Shown here piece after piece: positions 10,392 through 16,953 of a stretch of 64,000 bases of DNA (position 1 is the stretch's first letter; every line of letters begins with the position of its first letter). Both the position numbers and the translations under genes were made by a program. Source of the stretch: Hoylesella buccalis ATCC 35310 (lineage in GTDB: Bacteria; Bacteroidota; Bacteroidia; Bacteroidales; Bacteroidaceae); NCBI RefSeq assembly GCF_025151385.1, contig NZ_CP102287.1:1922001-1986000 (forward strand), in the 5' to 3' direction. The notes under the pieces were generated by a model, which saw only the letters and a list, made by a program, of their open reading frames with translations, was not told where the DNA came from and did no database searches.

Positions 10392-10691
10392 ATGAGTAAT
10401 AATGTAAAGACCAAGAATGACGAAGAAATCATGCACTTCCTCAATGCCTCCGACCGTATGATAAAAGGGATAGATGCCCTGAGGAAAAGAAACAGACCAA
10501 CGCTTCAAGGGCAGCGGTACTTGACGGACGAGGAACTTTCCCGACGGCTGCATGTCAATCGACGCACCCTGCAAGACTATCGTGATATGGGGCGTATTCC
10601 ATTTGTCAAATTAGGAGGGAAAGTCCTCTATAAAGAGGAGGAGGTAGAAAAGTTGCTGCAAGAGAACTACCACCCACGATTTGAGGAATGA
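10392..10691 (+). CDS. Helix-turn-helix (Xis-like) DNA-binding protein
   Basis: A 99-residue protein with an N-terminal helical stretch (about 1-35), then an HTH_17 domain at about 42-90: YLTDEELSRRLHVNRRTLQDYRDMGRIPFVKLG, with the wing GKVLYKEEEVEKLLQ. It is the second gene of the plus-strand pair. It is followed by the palindromic 22-bp-spaced sites at 10772-10824, which are candidates for its own binding sites or those of its partner. An accessory recombination role is inferred from position beside the integrase and from CTnDOT. Confidence 0.75.
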   Translation: MSNNVKTKNDEEIMHFLNASDRMIKGIDALRKRNRPTLQGQRYLTDEELSRRLHVNRRTLQDYRDMGRIPFVKLGGKVLYKEEEVEKLLQENYHPRFEE

Positions 10692-10771
10692 TGAAATGTT
10701 TGTCGCTGTTGCCTTGATTTTTGTCGTATTGTCGATTTGTTTTGACCACGATAAAACAAGCTCTCAAAAAA

Positions 10772-10824
10772 GTGACGTAAGATTTCAGAAAACTTACGTA
10801 AGTTTTCCGAGATTCTTACGTAAG
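10772..10824. repeat. Three CTTACGTAAG dyads with 21-22 bp spacing
   Basis: CTTACGTAAG, a perfect 10-bp palindrome, occurs at 10793-10802 and 10815-10824. A degraded copy, GTGACGTAAG, is at 10772-10781. The core starts are 21 and 22 bp apart, and each copy is followed by a T-rich stretch. The array fills the gap between the plus-strand HTH genes and the convergent RhuM-like gene. It looks like a row of dimer-binding sites. Confidence 0.75.
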
Positions 10825-10904
10825 ATTTGATGGCTTCTTCGACCACTTCTCTTCATTGGCTCATCATACGCCCAAATCAAGTTACAACGGAATGTGCAGT
10901 AAGC

Positions 10905-10946
10905 AAAAAGCAGACAGTAGGAATTATCTTCTTACTGCCTGCTTTT
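10905..10946 (-). terminator. Terminator of the integrase operon
   Basis: Arms 10905-10923 and 10929-10946 form a long, nearly perfect stem. Read on the minus strand it follows the stop codon at 10949 directly and ends in five T residues after CTGC, a good intrinsic terminator. Confidence 0.75.
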
Positions 10947-10948
10947 CT

Positions 10949-11317
10949 TTAATTATGTTGTCTGCCAACGGTGTAACAGACAATCATGGGTGGAGAGGAA
11001 ACTTTCTTCTCCGAAAGCCTGCCGATTATCCACCTTCGCAAAGTCTTTGCCTGTGGTGTGGCAATACGAAACGACAGCATCGTTATCATTTCGATACTGT
11101 ATAAATCAATAAATCCTTGTTCGGAGTGGATTGTTCTCATCGCTTCCGTCTCCATCAGGAGAACTTCTTTGAATATCGCTTTGATTTGTGCGCTCACCTT
11201 GCCGGAGAATGCCCCGAGCAGGTCGGCAATCTCACAAGCAGACATCCAAACGCGAGTAGCTGGGATATGTATTTCTCCGTTACCGCCAATGGTTATGATT
11301 TCTCTTTTCATAGACAT
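10949..11317 (-). CDS. Small RhuM-like N-terminal domain protein, function unknown
   Basis: A 122-residue protein starting MSMKREIITIGGNGEIHIP; a start two codons later (MKREII) is also possible. The middle reads like a small DNA-binding domain: ACEIADLLGAFSGKVSAQIKAIFKEVLL. It is followed by YSIEMITMLSFRIATPQAKTLRRWI, a pattern seen in RhuM-type and Bro/KilA-like phage and ICE proteins. Full RhuM proteins are over 300 residues, so this would be only the N-terminal part. It begins 12 nt after the integrase stop, so it is expressed from the integrase promoter and ends at the terminator at 10905-10946. Function unknown; the family call is tentative. Confidence 0.6.
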   Translation of the reverse strand: MSMKREIITIGGNGEIHIPATRVWMSACEIADLLGAFSGKVSAQIKAIFKEVLLMETEAMRTIHSEQGFIDLYSIEMITMLSFRIATPQAKTLRRWIIGRLSEKKVSSPPMIVCYTVGRQHN

Positions 11318-11329
11318 TCTTCCTTATTA

Positions 11330-12565
11330 TTATATGGTAATACCGCTAAACTGTTCTATCCGGCTTAACTTGTCGGAAAGGGAATTCATATCCCGGCTTT
11401 CCTTCTCGTGGGTAATTTTGGCGTAGATTTGTGTCGTGCGGATATTCGTGTGTCCGAGCATCTTGGAGAGCGTTTCGATGGGAACTCCGTTGGTCAGACA
11501 AATTTCCGTTGCCATGGTATGGCGACTGGTATGCCACGTTATGTTCTTTTCTATACCGCAAAGTCCGATGATTGTTTTAAGGTTCTTGCAGGCGGTAATG
11601 TACTGAGGAACGGGCAGGAGATAATTTTCCTTTGCCATGCCATCATACTTTTCGATAATCCTCAATGGAATGTCCATCAGCATGATGTTGGATTCCACGC
11701 CCGTCTTCTGTCGCTTGGTCATAATCCACAATTTGCCGTCGAATGAAGTTTGCACATTGTCTTTGGTCAGGTTCTTCATATCGGTAAACGACAAGCCGGT
11801 AAAGCAGCAGAAAACATACAGGTCACGCACCAACTCCATGGACTTGCGGCGAAACTTCAAATCCATCATTTGACGTATCTCGTCCTTGGTCAAATAATCC
11901 CTTTCCGTACTCTCGGCGGAGATGCTGTAATCCACGAAAGGGTCTCGAACAATCCAGCCGTGATTCTGGGCAATGGTAATCATTCGGCGCAAAGGCATCA
12001 TGTAGATCCATACGGTATTATTGCAGCACTGCTTTTCCGTGCGGAGGAAAATCTCAAAGTCCGTGATGAATGCAGGTGTAAGCTCTCGCAGGGCAATGTC
12101 GCTCAGACGATAGCGTGTCTTGATAAATTCTTCCAAGTGCTTGTAAACGGTACAATACTTATGGTATGTGGAATCGCGACGCAGACCGGCAGATACCTGC
12201 TTGGCAAAATCCTCATTGTGCTGGGCATAGACCGTCAGCAGTGTCTCGTACCGCATCTCCAAACCCAAGAAAGCGTTCTTTACTTTCTCCGCCGTGACAT
12301 AGTTGTCCCTTTCGGCAATCTCCTTGTATTTGGCATTGATACCCACCCGAATCTTGTCCAAGAAGCGGTTGGTTTCCAATGCGACGGAACTTTTTCCCGA
12401 AGCCCGGTTGCTCTTGACATCCCATAGATTGGGGAGAATGTCGCATTTGCAACTGAACTGTGCAATGGTTCCGTCGATAGTGATACGGCACATCACGGGA
12501 ACGGAACCGTCTTTCTTCGGGGCGTTCTTTTTGAGGTAGAACAGAACCTTAAACGTACTTCGCAT
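11330..12565 (-). CDS. int: Tyrosine integrase of IntDOT type
   Basis: Site-specific recombinase that integrates and excises the element. It has 411 residues, the same length as IntDOT. An arm-binding region (1-80), a core-binding SAM-like domain (about 105-215) and the catalytic domain (225-395) are in normal order. Catalytic positions seen are Lys287 in KRQKTG, His345 and Arg348 in TWHTSRH, His372 in GHTNIRT, and the nucleophile Tyr381 in QIYAKI. The first arginine of the usual set is replaced by Ser259 in TGLSFTD, as is known for IntDOT. The gene heads a two-gene minus-strand operon. IntDOT relatives cut at a GTAnnTTTGC core; a near match is at 12702-12711. The start is supported by a TAGTTTTG -7 box 23-30 nt upstream. 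Confidence 0.93.
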   Translation of the reverse strand: MRSTFKVLFYLKKNAPKKDGSVPVMCRITIDGTIAQFSCKCDILPNLWDVKSNRASGKSSVALETNRFLDKIRVGINAKYKEIAERDNYVTAEKVKNAFLGLEMRYETLLTVYAQHNEDFAKQVSAGLRRDSTYHKYCTVYKHLEEFIKTRYRLSDIALRELTPAFITDFEIFLRTEKQCCNNTVWIYMMPLRRMITIAQNHGWIVRDPFVDYSISAESTERDYLTKDEIRQMMDLKFRRKSMELVRDLYVFCCFTGLSFTDMKNLTKDNVQTSFDGKLWIMTKRQKTGVESNIMLMDIPLRIIEKYDGMAKENYLLPVPQYITACKNLKTIIGLCGIEKNITWHTSRHTMATEICLTNGVPIETLSKMLGHTNIRTTQIYAKITHEKESRDMNSLSDKLSRIEQFSGITI

Positions 12566-12587
12566 AACTCTGACCTTTTATAAGTTA

Positions 12588-12595
12588 CAAAACTA
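12588..12595 (-). promoter_or_regulatory. int: -7 box TAGTTTTG of the integrase gene
   Basis: On the minus strand, TAGTTTTG fits the TAnnTTTG -7 element 23-30 nt before the integrase ATG. No convincing TTTG -33 element lies at the usual 19-21 nt distance. Confidence 0.45.
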
Positions 12596-12701
12596 TTTAT
12601 TGTCAGGTTATCCGCTGATACGCAATTCATTGTACTTTGATGGGAAAGATTCCAAGCATTCATTTTTTTGCCTTTTTTCTTCCCATTCTCCCTTTATTGG
12701 G

Positions 12702-12711
12702 CTATCTTTGC
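12702..12711 (+). other. Candidate attachment-site core (CTATCTTTGC)
   Basis: This differs in one of eight fixed positions from the GTAnnTTTGC core of IntDOT-type attachment sites and lies 137 bp upstream of the integrase start. A second candidate with one mismatch, GGACTTTTGC, is on the minus strand at 12824-12815. Because TAnnTTTGC is also a promoter box in this phylum, chance matches are common. The other end of the element is not in view. Confidence 0.3.
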
Positions 12712-13005
12712 GGAAGATTTCAGTTGGGGATTAGCCCGTTCGTTACCGTTTTTGCCATTCCTTTCTACTTGGATATAGGGTAATGTTTTAGTAACGCTGC
12801 TCTGTCCAAAGTTGGCAAAAGTCCGTCTTTTGGCGGTTTTTCCCCCGAATGGTCAAATAATCAGAACTGACTGACTCACAAATCATTTGCTATGTCCGCT
12901 CATTTTTTGACCATTAAGGATAGATTTTTGGGTAAAATCACAGGACAAAAACAATGGATTCTCGAATCACGGACGATACGCATGCTTGCCGAAAAAGCCA
13001 TAGGT

Positions 13006-13068
13006 GCAAAGCGTAAGCACGTTCAGCCAAAGCAGCTCGCCGAGCCACCTGGCTTGCTTACGCTTTGC
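13006..13068 (-). terminator. Large hairpin after the ABC operon
   Basis: GCAAAGCGTAAGCA at 13006-13019 and its exact complement at 13055-13068 form a 14-bp stem. An inner AGCCA/TGGCT stem extends it after a 5-nt bulge. It starts 7 nt after the stop of the ABC ATPase gene. On the minus strand the sequence reads on to CTATGGCTTTTT, so it can act as a terminator. It also marks the junction with the mobile element. Confidence 0.55.
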
Positions 13069-13075
13069 TCCTGAA

Positions 13076-13738
13076 TCAACCAACAATTTGTCCGTCAAAC
13101 AGTCGCACGATGCGATGGGCGATGGAGGCGTCATGCTCGTTGTGGGTCACCATGACAATGGTGGTTCCCTCGCGGTTGAGTTCGGTGAGCAGCCCCATCA
13201 CCTCGGCACCATTTTTCGAGTCAAGATTACCTGTCGGCTCATCGGCGAGAATCAGTTTCGGACCAAACACCACGGCTCTGGCGATGGCCACACGCTGCTG
13301 CTGACCGCCCGAGAGCTGGTGTGGGAAGTGCTTGGCGCGATGACTGATGCCCATGCGTTTCATGATGTCCTTCACTTTCTGTTTGCGCTCGGCCTTCGAC
13401 ATCCCAAGGTAGGTCAGGGGCAGCTCGATGTTCTCTTCCACGTTGAGTTCGTCGATGAGGTTGAAGCTCTGGAACACGAAGCCTATCTCTCCCTTGCGCA
13501 CGTCGGTGCGATCCTTCTCTTTCAGCGCCGACACTTCCTTGTCGCCTAACCAATACTTGCCGCCCGTGGGATTGTCGAGCAGCCCGAGGATGTTGAGCAG
13601 GGTTGACTTGCCGCAGCCCGAAGGCCCCATGATGGCAACAAACTCCTTGTCTTCTACTTGGAACGACACATTGTTGAGCGCAATGGTCTCCACTTCTTCC
13701 GTACGGAACGATTTGCTTAAATTTTCTACTTTGATCAT
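13076..13738 (-). CDS. ABC transporter ATPase, LolD/MacB type
   Basis: A 220-residue nucleotide-binding subunit that powers an FtsX-family exporter. Walker A GPSGCGKST is near residue 40, the Q-loop VFQSFNL near 89, signature LSGGQQQRVAIARA near 142, Walker B LILADEPTGNLD near 163, and the switch histidine in VTHNEHDA near 197. It is the last gene of a minus-strand operon and the only ATPase there, so it presumably serves all four permeases. The upstream permease ends 67 nt before. The sequence is full length for the LolD/MacB/FtsE group. The substrate is not shown. Confidence 0.93.
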   Translation of the reverse strand: MIKVENLSKSFRTEEVETIALNNVSFQVEDKEFVAIMGPSGCGKSTLLNILGLLDNPTGGKYWLGDKEVSALKEKDRTDVRKGEIGFVFQSFNLIDELNVEENIELPLTYLGMSKAERKQKVKDIMKRMGISHRAKHFPHQLSGGQQQRVAIARAVVFGPKLILADEPTGNLDSKNGAEVMGLLTELNREGTTIVMVTHNEHDASIAHRIVRLFDGQIVG

Positions 13739-13805
13739 ACTCTTAAAATATTATGGTTATTATATGTTTTATGGTTTGTAGTCCGGTCTATCGGATGTTC
13801 CTTTC

Positions 13806-16208
13806 TTACTCTTGTTTCAGATACTCCACCGGGTTACTGTTAGCCACGCGCCAGCAGTTGATTGCCACAACGGTAACGATGATGAGCAGCACGAGGGCGA
13901 TTGTCACGAGGAATGGCCACACTGTCAACGCGATGCGGTTGTCATAGAGCTGCAGCCACTGTGCGGCTACCCAGTAGGCACCGACAGCCCCAATCAGCAC
14001 GGCAGGAATGGCTGTGCGAAGGATGTTCAGCTGGAAGATGCGCATCACGTCGCCCACACACGCACCGTTCACCTTGCGGATGGCTATTTCCTTGTGACGA
14101 CGGTTCACCTCGTCGCTGACATAACCAATAAGTCCCATCAACGCGATGAAAAGCACCACGATGCCAACCGTCATCACGCCGTTGCGGAAGTTGCGGGTCG
14201 CAACATACTGCATGTTCTTGAGGTTCTCCACACTCTCGACCAAGACTGTCTTGCCCGGGAAGAACCGCTGTAGCCGCGTCTGGATGTCTGTCAGCTTCTC
14301 TACGCTGAAATCGTCCAGCTGTATCAGCAGGTAATTGTTCATCCAGTTGGCCGCACGTCCGTAGAAAATCACAGAGGGTCTGTCCCTCCCATTGTTCTCT
14401 GCACTGCCCAGATGAATGTCACGATAGACGCCAACGATGGTCAGTAAGTCTTTGTTTTCGTTGCCGCTATGCTCACTGATAATCACCTTCCGACCCACCA
14501 CGTCGTCCCATCCGCGCAGTTTTTTCATCATAGAGGCAAAGTCCTGACTCACCATTACTTGCCTGAGACTGTCGCTGCCCGATGCGAAGACACGGCCGGC
14601 AACAACAGGAATCTGCAGCATATCAAAGTAATGGTCGGCGACAGTGAAGAGATCGGCGATATTGAACAGCTGTGATTCTTCACCAGGAACAGTTACGTTG
14701 TTACCACTCATACCATAGAAAGGAAACGTATTGCAGGCCGACACCTGACGCACGCCGCTCATACGGCCTACCTCGTCGTATGCCGTCTGCCGTTCATCGG
14801 GCTGTAGCGCGGTGATGTTAACAGACGCGAGACCGGCACACTGATAGCCTAAGTCAAAGCCAACCGTATGCCTATACTGCATGCTCACAATGAAAAGCAG
14901 ACCTAAAAGGAAGCTCACCATGGCAAACTCAAGCCCCAGAAGTGCCACCTTCCAGCGACGCCTGGCCTCGACATAGCCATGAAATGCAATGGTCACGGGC
15001 ATGCGGTTGTAAAGCCATCCGGGTACGATACCACCCACGAGAAGCACCATCAACACAATCAAAAGCAAAATCCACGCACCACGGTTGAATACCAACACAG
15101 AGAGCGGAGCCGACAACAACTGTTCGATTGTGCCATGGCAAGCCCACAACAGAGCTGCTCCTAATATGAGAGCAAGCACGAGATGCAGGCACACTTCGCT
15201 GAAGGTGATGCTGTAGACGGCTCCTCGGCCGGCACCATAGCATTTCCTTACCGCCATCTCACGGGCACGACTGACCAAATTGCCCACCACAATCAGCACA
15301 TAGTTGAGTATCGAGACCGAAAGGAGGATGATGACCAGGAGCGACAGAATCCAGAACATTTGGCGCACATTGTCCGCCTCCGTGTAATAGCGGGATATGG
15401 GGGTGACCTTGTAAGTGAGCCACGTGCCGGACTGTTGCAGCTCCTTGACGGGGTAATGCGTCTGTATCATGCGGTGTATAAGGGGCTTCAACGAATCGGG
15501 AGAGACACCTTTCCTGAGACGTACGAAACTGATGTAACGGTCGTTACCGACCAGGTTATCCTGACCGTCGAAGCTAAAATTCTTCTGCGTCTTCATTGAA
15601 CCGATCACATCATAGTTGTGGAACGTTGAGTTGTGAGGATAATCCTCGTAGACGCCCACGATGGTCAGCTTCAGGCCCGACATTTCTTTCGACTCGATGT
15701 GCCGACCCACAACGTTGCCGCCCAAGCGCTGTGCTGTCGAGCGATTCACCACACAACAGAACGGTTCCGTGAGTGCCCGGTCGGCATCACCCTCGAGAAT
15801 GCGGGCCGGAAACATGCGGAAGAAGCAGCTGTCGGCAAAGTAGACATCGGCACGGACACGTACTTTGTCATCAGTCTCCACCTCTCCATCGGTCACGATT
15901 GGATTGGTGCGCGTAGCCAGTTCCACCTGTGGAATGGTTCGTTTCATCATCGGTGCCACGCCGCCCGACGTATTAAAGCCCTCCGTGAACTCCTGCGCTT
16001 TCATCTTGAAGCCCTCGGTCACACGGCAGATACGGTCGTAATCGGGATAACTCTGGTCGAAAGTCTGTTCGTAATAAATCTCGGCAATGATGACCGCACT
16101 GACACTCAGTCCCAGTGCCAAACAGAGAATCTTGGCCACATTGTGTTGCCTGCGGCGGAAGAGATTGCGCAAAGCCATGCGGCAAGACTGTTGAATAAGA
16201 TGCAACAT
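13806..16208 (-). CDS. FtsX/MacB-type ABC permease, divergent fourth copy
   Basis: An 800-residue permease with the layout of the Bacteroidetes MacB_PCD-FtsX double type. There is one membrane segment near residues 22-45, a periplasmic domain (45-270), three segments (about 280-400), a fourth near 420-440, a second periplasmic domain (445-665) and three C-terminal segments (675-795). It lacks the N-terminal MKQLFNLKSYFTFLSRNK block shared by the other three permeases. Instead it starts MLHLIQQSCRMALRNLFRRR. It stands between the DUF2807 gene (start 11 nt upstream) and the ATPase. It probably belongs to an older or separate permease line; whether it pairs with itself or with a paralogue is unknown. 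Confidence 0.88.
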   Translation of the reverse strand: MLHLIQQSCRMALRNLFRRRQHNVAKILCLALGLSVSAVIIAEIYYEQTFDQSYPDYDRICRVTEGFKMKAQEFTEGFNTSGGVAPMMKRTIPQVELATRTNPIVTDGEVETDDKVRVRADVYFADSCFFRMFPARILEGDADRALTEPFCCVVNRSTAQRLGGNVVGRHIESKEMSGLKLTIVGVYEDYPHNSTFHNYDVIGSMKTQKNFSFDGQDNLVGNDRYISFVRLRKGVSPDSLKPLIHRMIQTHYPVKELQQSGTWLTYKVTPISRYYTEADNVRQMFWILSLLVIILLSVSILNYVLIVVGNLVSRAREMAVRKCYGAGRGAVYSITFSEVCLHLVLALILGAALLWACHGTIEQLLSAPLSVLVFNRGAWILLLIVLMVLLVGGIVPGWLYNRMPVTIAFHGYVEARRRWKVALLGLEFAMVSFLLGLLFIVSMQYRHTVGFDLGYQCAGLASVNITALQPDERQTAYDEVGRMSGVRQVSACNTFPFYGMSGNNVTVPGEESQLFNIADLFTVADHYFDMLQIPVVAGRVFASGSDSLRQVMVSQDFASMMKKLRGWDDVVGRKVIISEHSGNENKDLLTIVGVYRDIHLGSAENNGRDRPSVIFYGRAANWMNNYLLIQLDDFSVEKLTDIQTRLQRFFPGKTVLVESVENLKNMQYVATRNFRNGVMTVGIVVLFIALMGLIGYVSDEVNRRHKEIAIRKVNGACVGDVMRIFQLNILRTAIPAVLIGAVGAYWVAAQWLQLYDNRIALTVWPFLVTIALVLLIIVTVVAINCWRVANSNPVEYLKQE

Positions 16209-16219
16209 AGTATAGATGA

Positions 16220-16951
16220 TTAATGTAATATGTGAATATCCGAAGACCCTGATTTATCAAATTGTCGCTGGATGGGGTTGCCTTTGATGCGGATATCGCT
16301 CGAGCCAGAGGCTTTGGCACTGACGGAACGGGTGGCAAAGCAATAGACATCCGACGAACCGGAGCATGTGGCCGACACGTCTTTCGCCTTGAGATTGTAG
16401 GCTCTCACATCGGAAGAACCGGAACAGGTATATACGGCTTTCGACACTTTGCCAGCCAGACGGGCATCAGAAGAACCCTGCAACCGAACTTCCAAGCTGT
16501 TGGCCGTTAGCTGATTGACCTTGATATCACTCGAACCGCGTGCCGCCAACCGCACTGCCGAGGCATTGAGCGACCGAATGAGCACATCACACGCACCGGA
16601 AGCCGTGACCGACTGCAAGTTGGGTGCCTGTACATAAACCGTGAGGTGATTATTGCCTGAATGAATGCCGGGGTTAGACTTTTGCTTGATGGTCAGCACA
16701 CGATTGCGCACTTCCATCTGCAACTTCGGCAACATGTCGGGCGAACCTACCGCCTTTACACGGTAGCTTTGATTGTTACTCTGCACAAACTCTACATTGA
16801 TGGCTCCGGAGACTTCGATTGCCGAGAAATCTTTCAGCGGGTAAGTTCTGCTTTCGTCATTGGCAACCTCGTATGAGTTGGTTTGTACAACGATACATGA
16901 TGACAGCAAAACAAGGACAGCTGTCATGCAAAAAAAGATTTTCTTTTTCAT
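16220..16951 (-). CDS. DUF2807 (head GIN domain) lipoprotein
   Basis: A 243-residue protein with a lipoprotein signal peptide: basic start MKKKIFF, hydrophobic core, and lipobox VLLSSC with Cys19. The rest is a DUF2807 right-handed beta-helix-like domain. It shows the usual start FSAIEVSGAINVEFVQ and a row of GSSD motifs (six in the second half, for example ARGSSDIKV, LQGSSDARL, CSGSSDVRA). It ends SGSSDIHILH. Such proteins are common in Bacteroidetes with no known biochemical role. Here it sits inside an exporter operon with gaps of 2 and 11 nt to the flanking permease genes, so a role at the envelope linked to the exporter is likely but inferred. Confidence 0.88.
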   Translation of the reverse strand: MKKKIFFCMTAVLVLLSSCIVVQTNSYEVANDESRTYPLKDFSAIEVSGAINVEFVQSNNQSYRVKAVGSPDMLPKLQMEVRNRVLTIKQKSNPGIHSGNNHLTVYVQAPNLQSVTASGACDVLIRSLNASAVRLAARGSSDIKVNQLTANSLEVRLQGSSDARLAGKVSKAVYTCSGSSDVRAYNLKAKDVSATCSGSSDVYCFATRSVSAKASGSSDIRIKGNPIQRQFDKSGSSDIHILH

Positions 16952-16953
16952 AT

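Larger units (their letters stand above)
1..12711. mobile_element. Integrase-proximal end of a CTnDOT-type integrative conjugative element
   Basis: The genes from the left edge to the integrase at 11330-12565 form a typical Bacteroidetes conjugative transposon end: DUF3945 protein, topoisomerase III, DUF1896 protein, methylase-helicase, several small helix-turn-helix proteins, tyrosine integrase. Beyond the integrase the content changes to an ABC exporter operon. The transfer genes and the other end lie outside the window. The right boundary is an estimate: a near match (9 of 10 positions, two of them unconstrained) to the GTAnnTTTGC core used by IntDOT-type integrases lies at 12702-12711, but it was not confirmed by a second end. 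Confidence 0.75.
12566..13005. other. Noncoding region between the integrase and the ABC operon
   Basis: I see no convincing gene in this stretch. It holds the integrase promoter, the candidate att core, and at 12925-12964 a segment matching 29986-30025 at 31 of 40 positions (shared core ACAAAAACAATGG). The second copy lies in the chromosome, so the part from about 12.9 kb on is probably chromosomal rather than part of the element. Confidence 0.5.
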
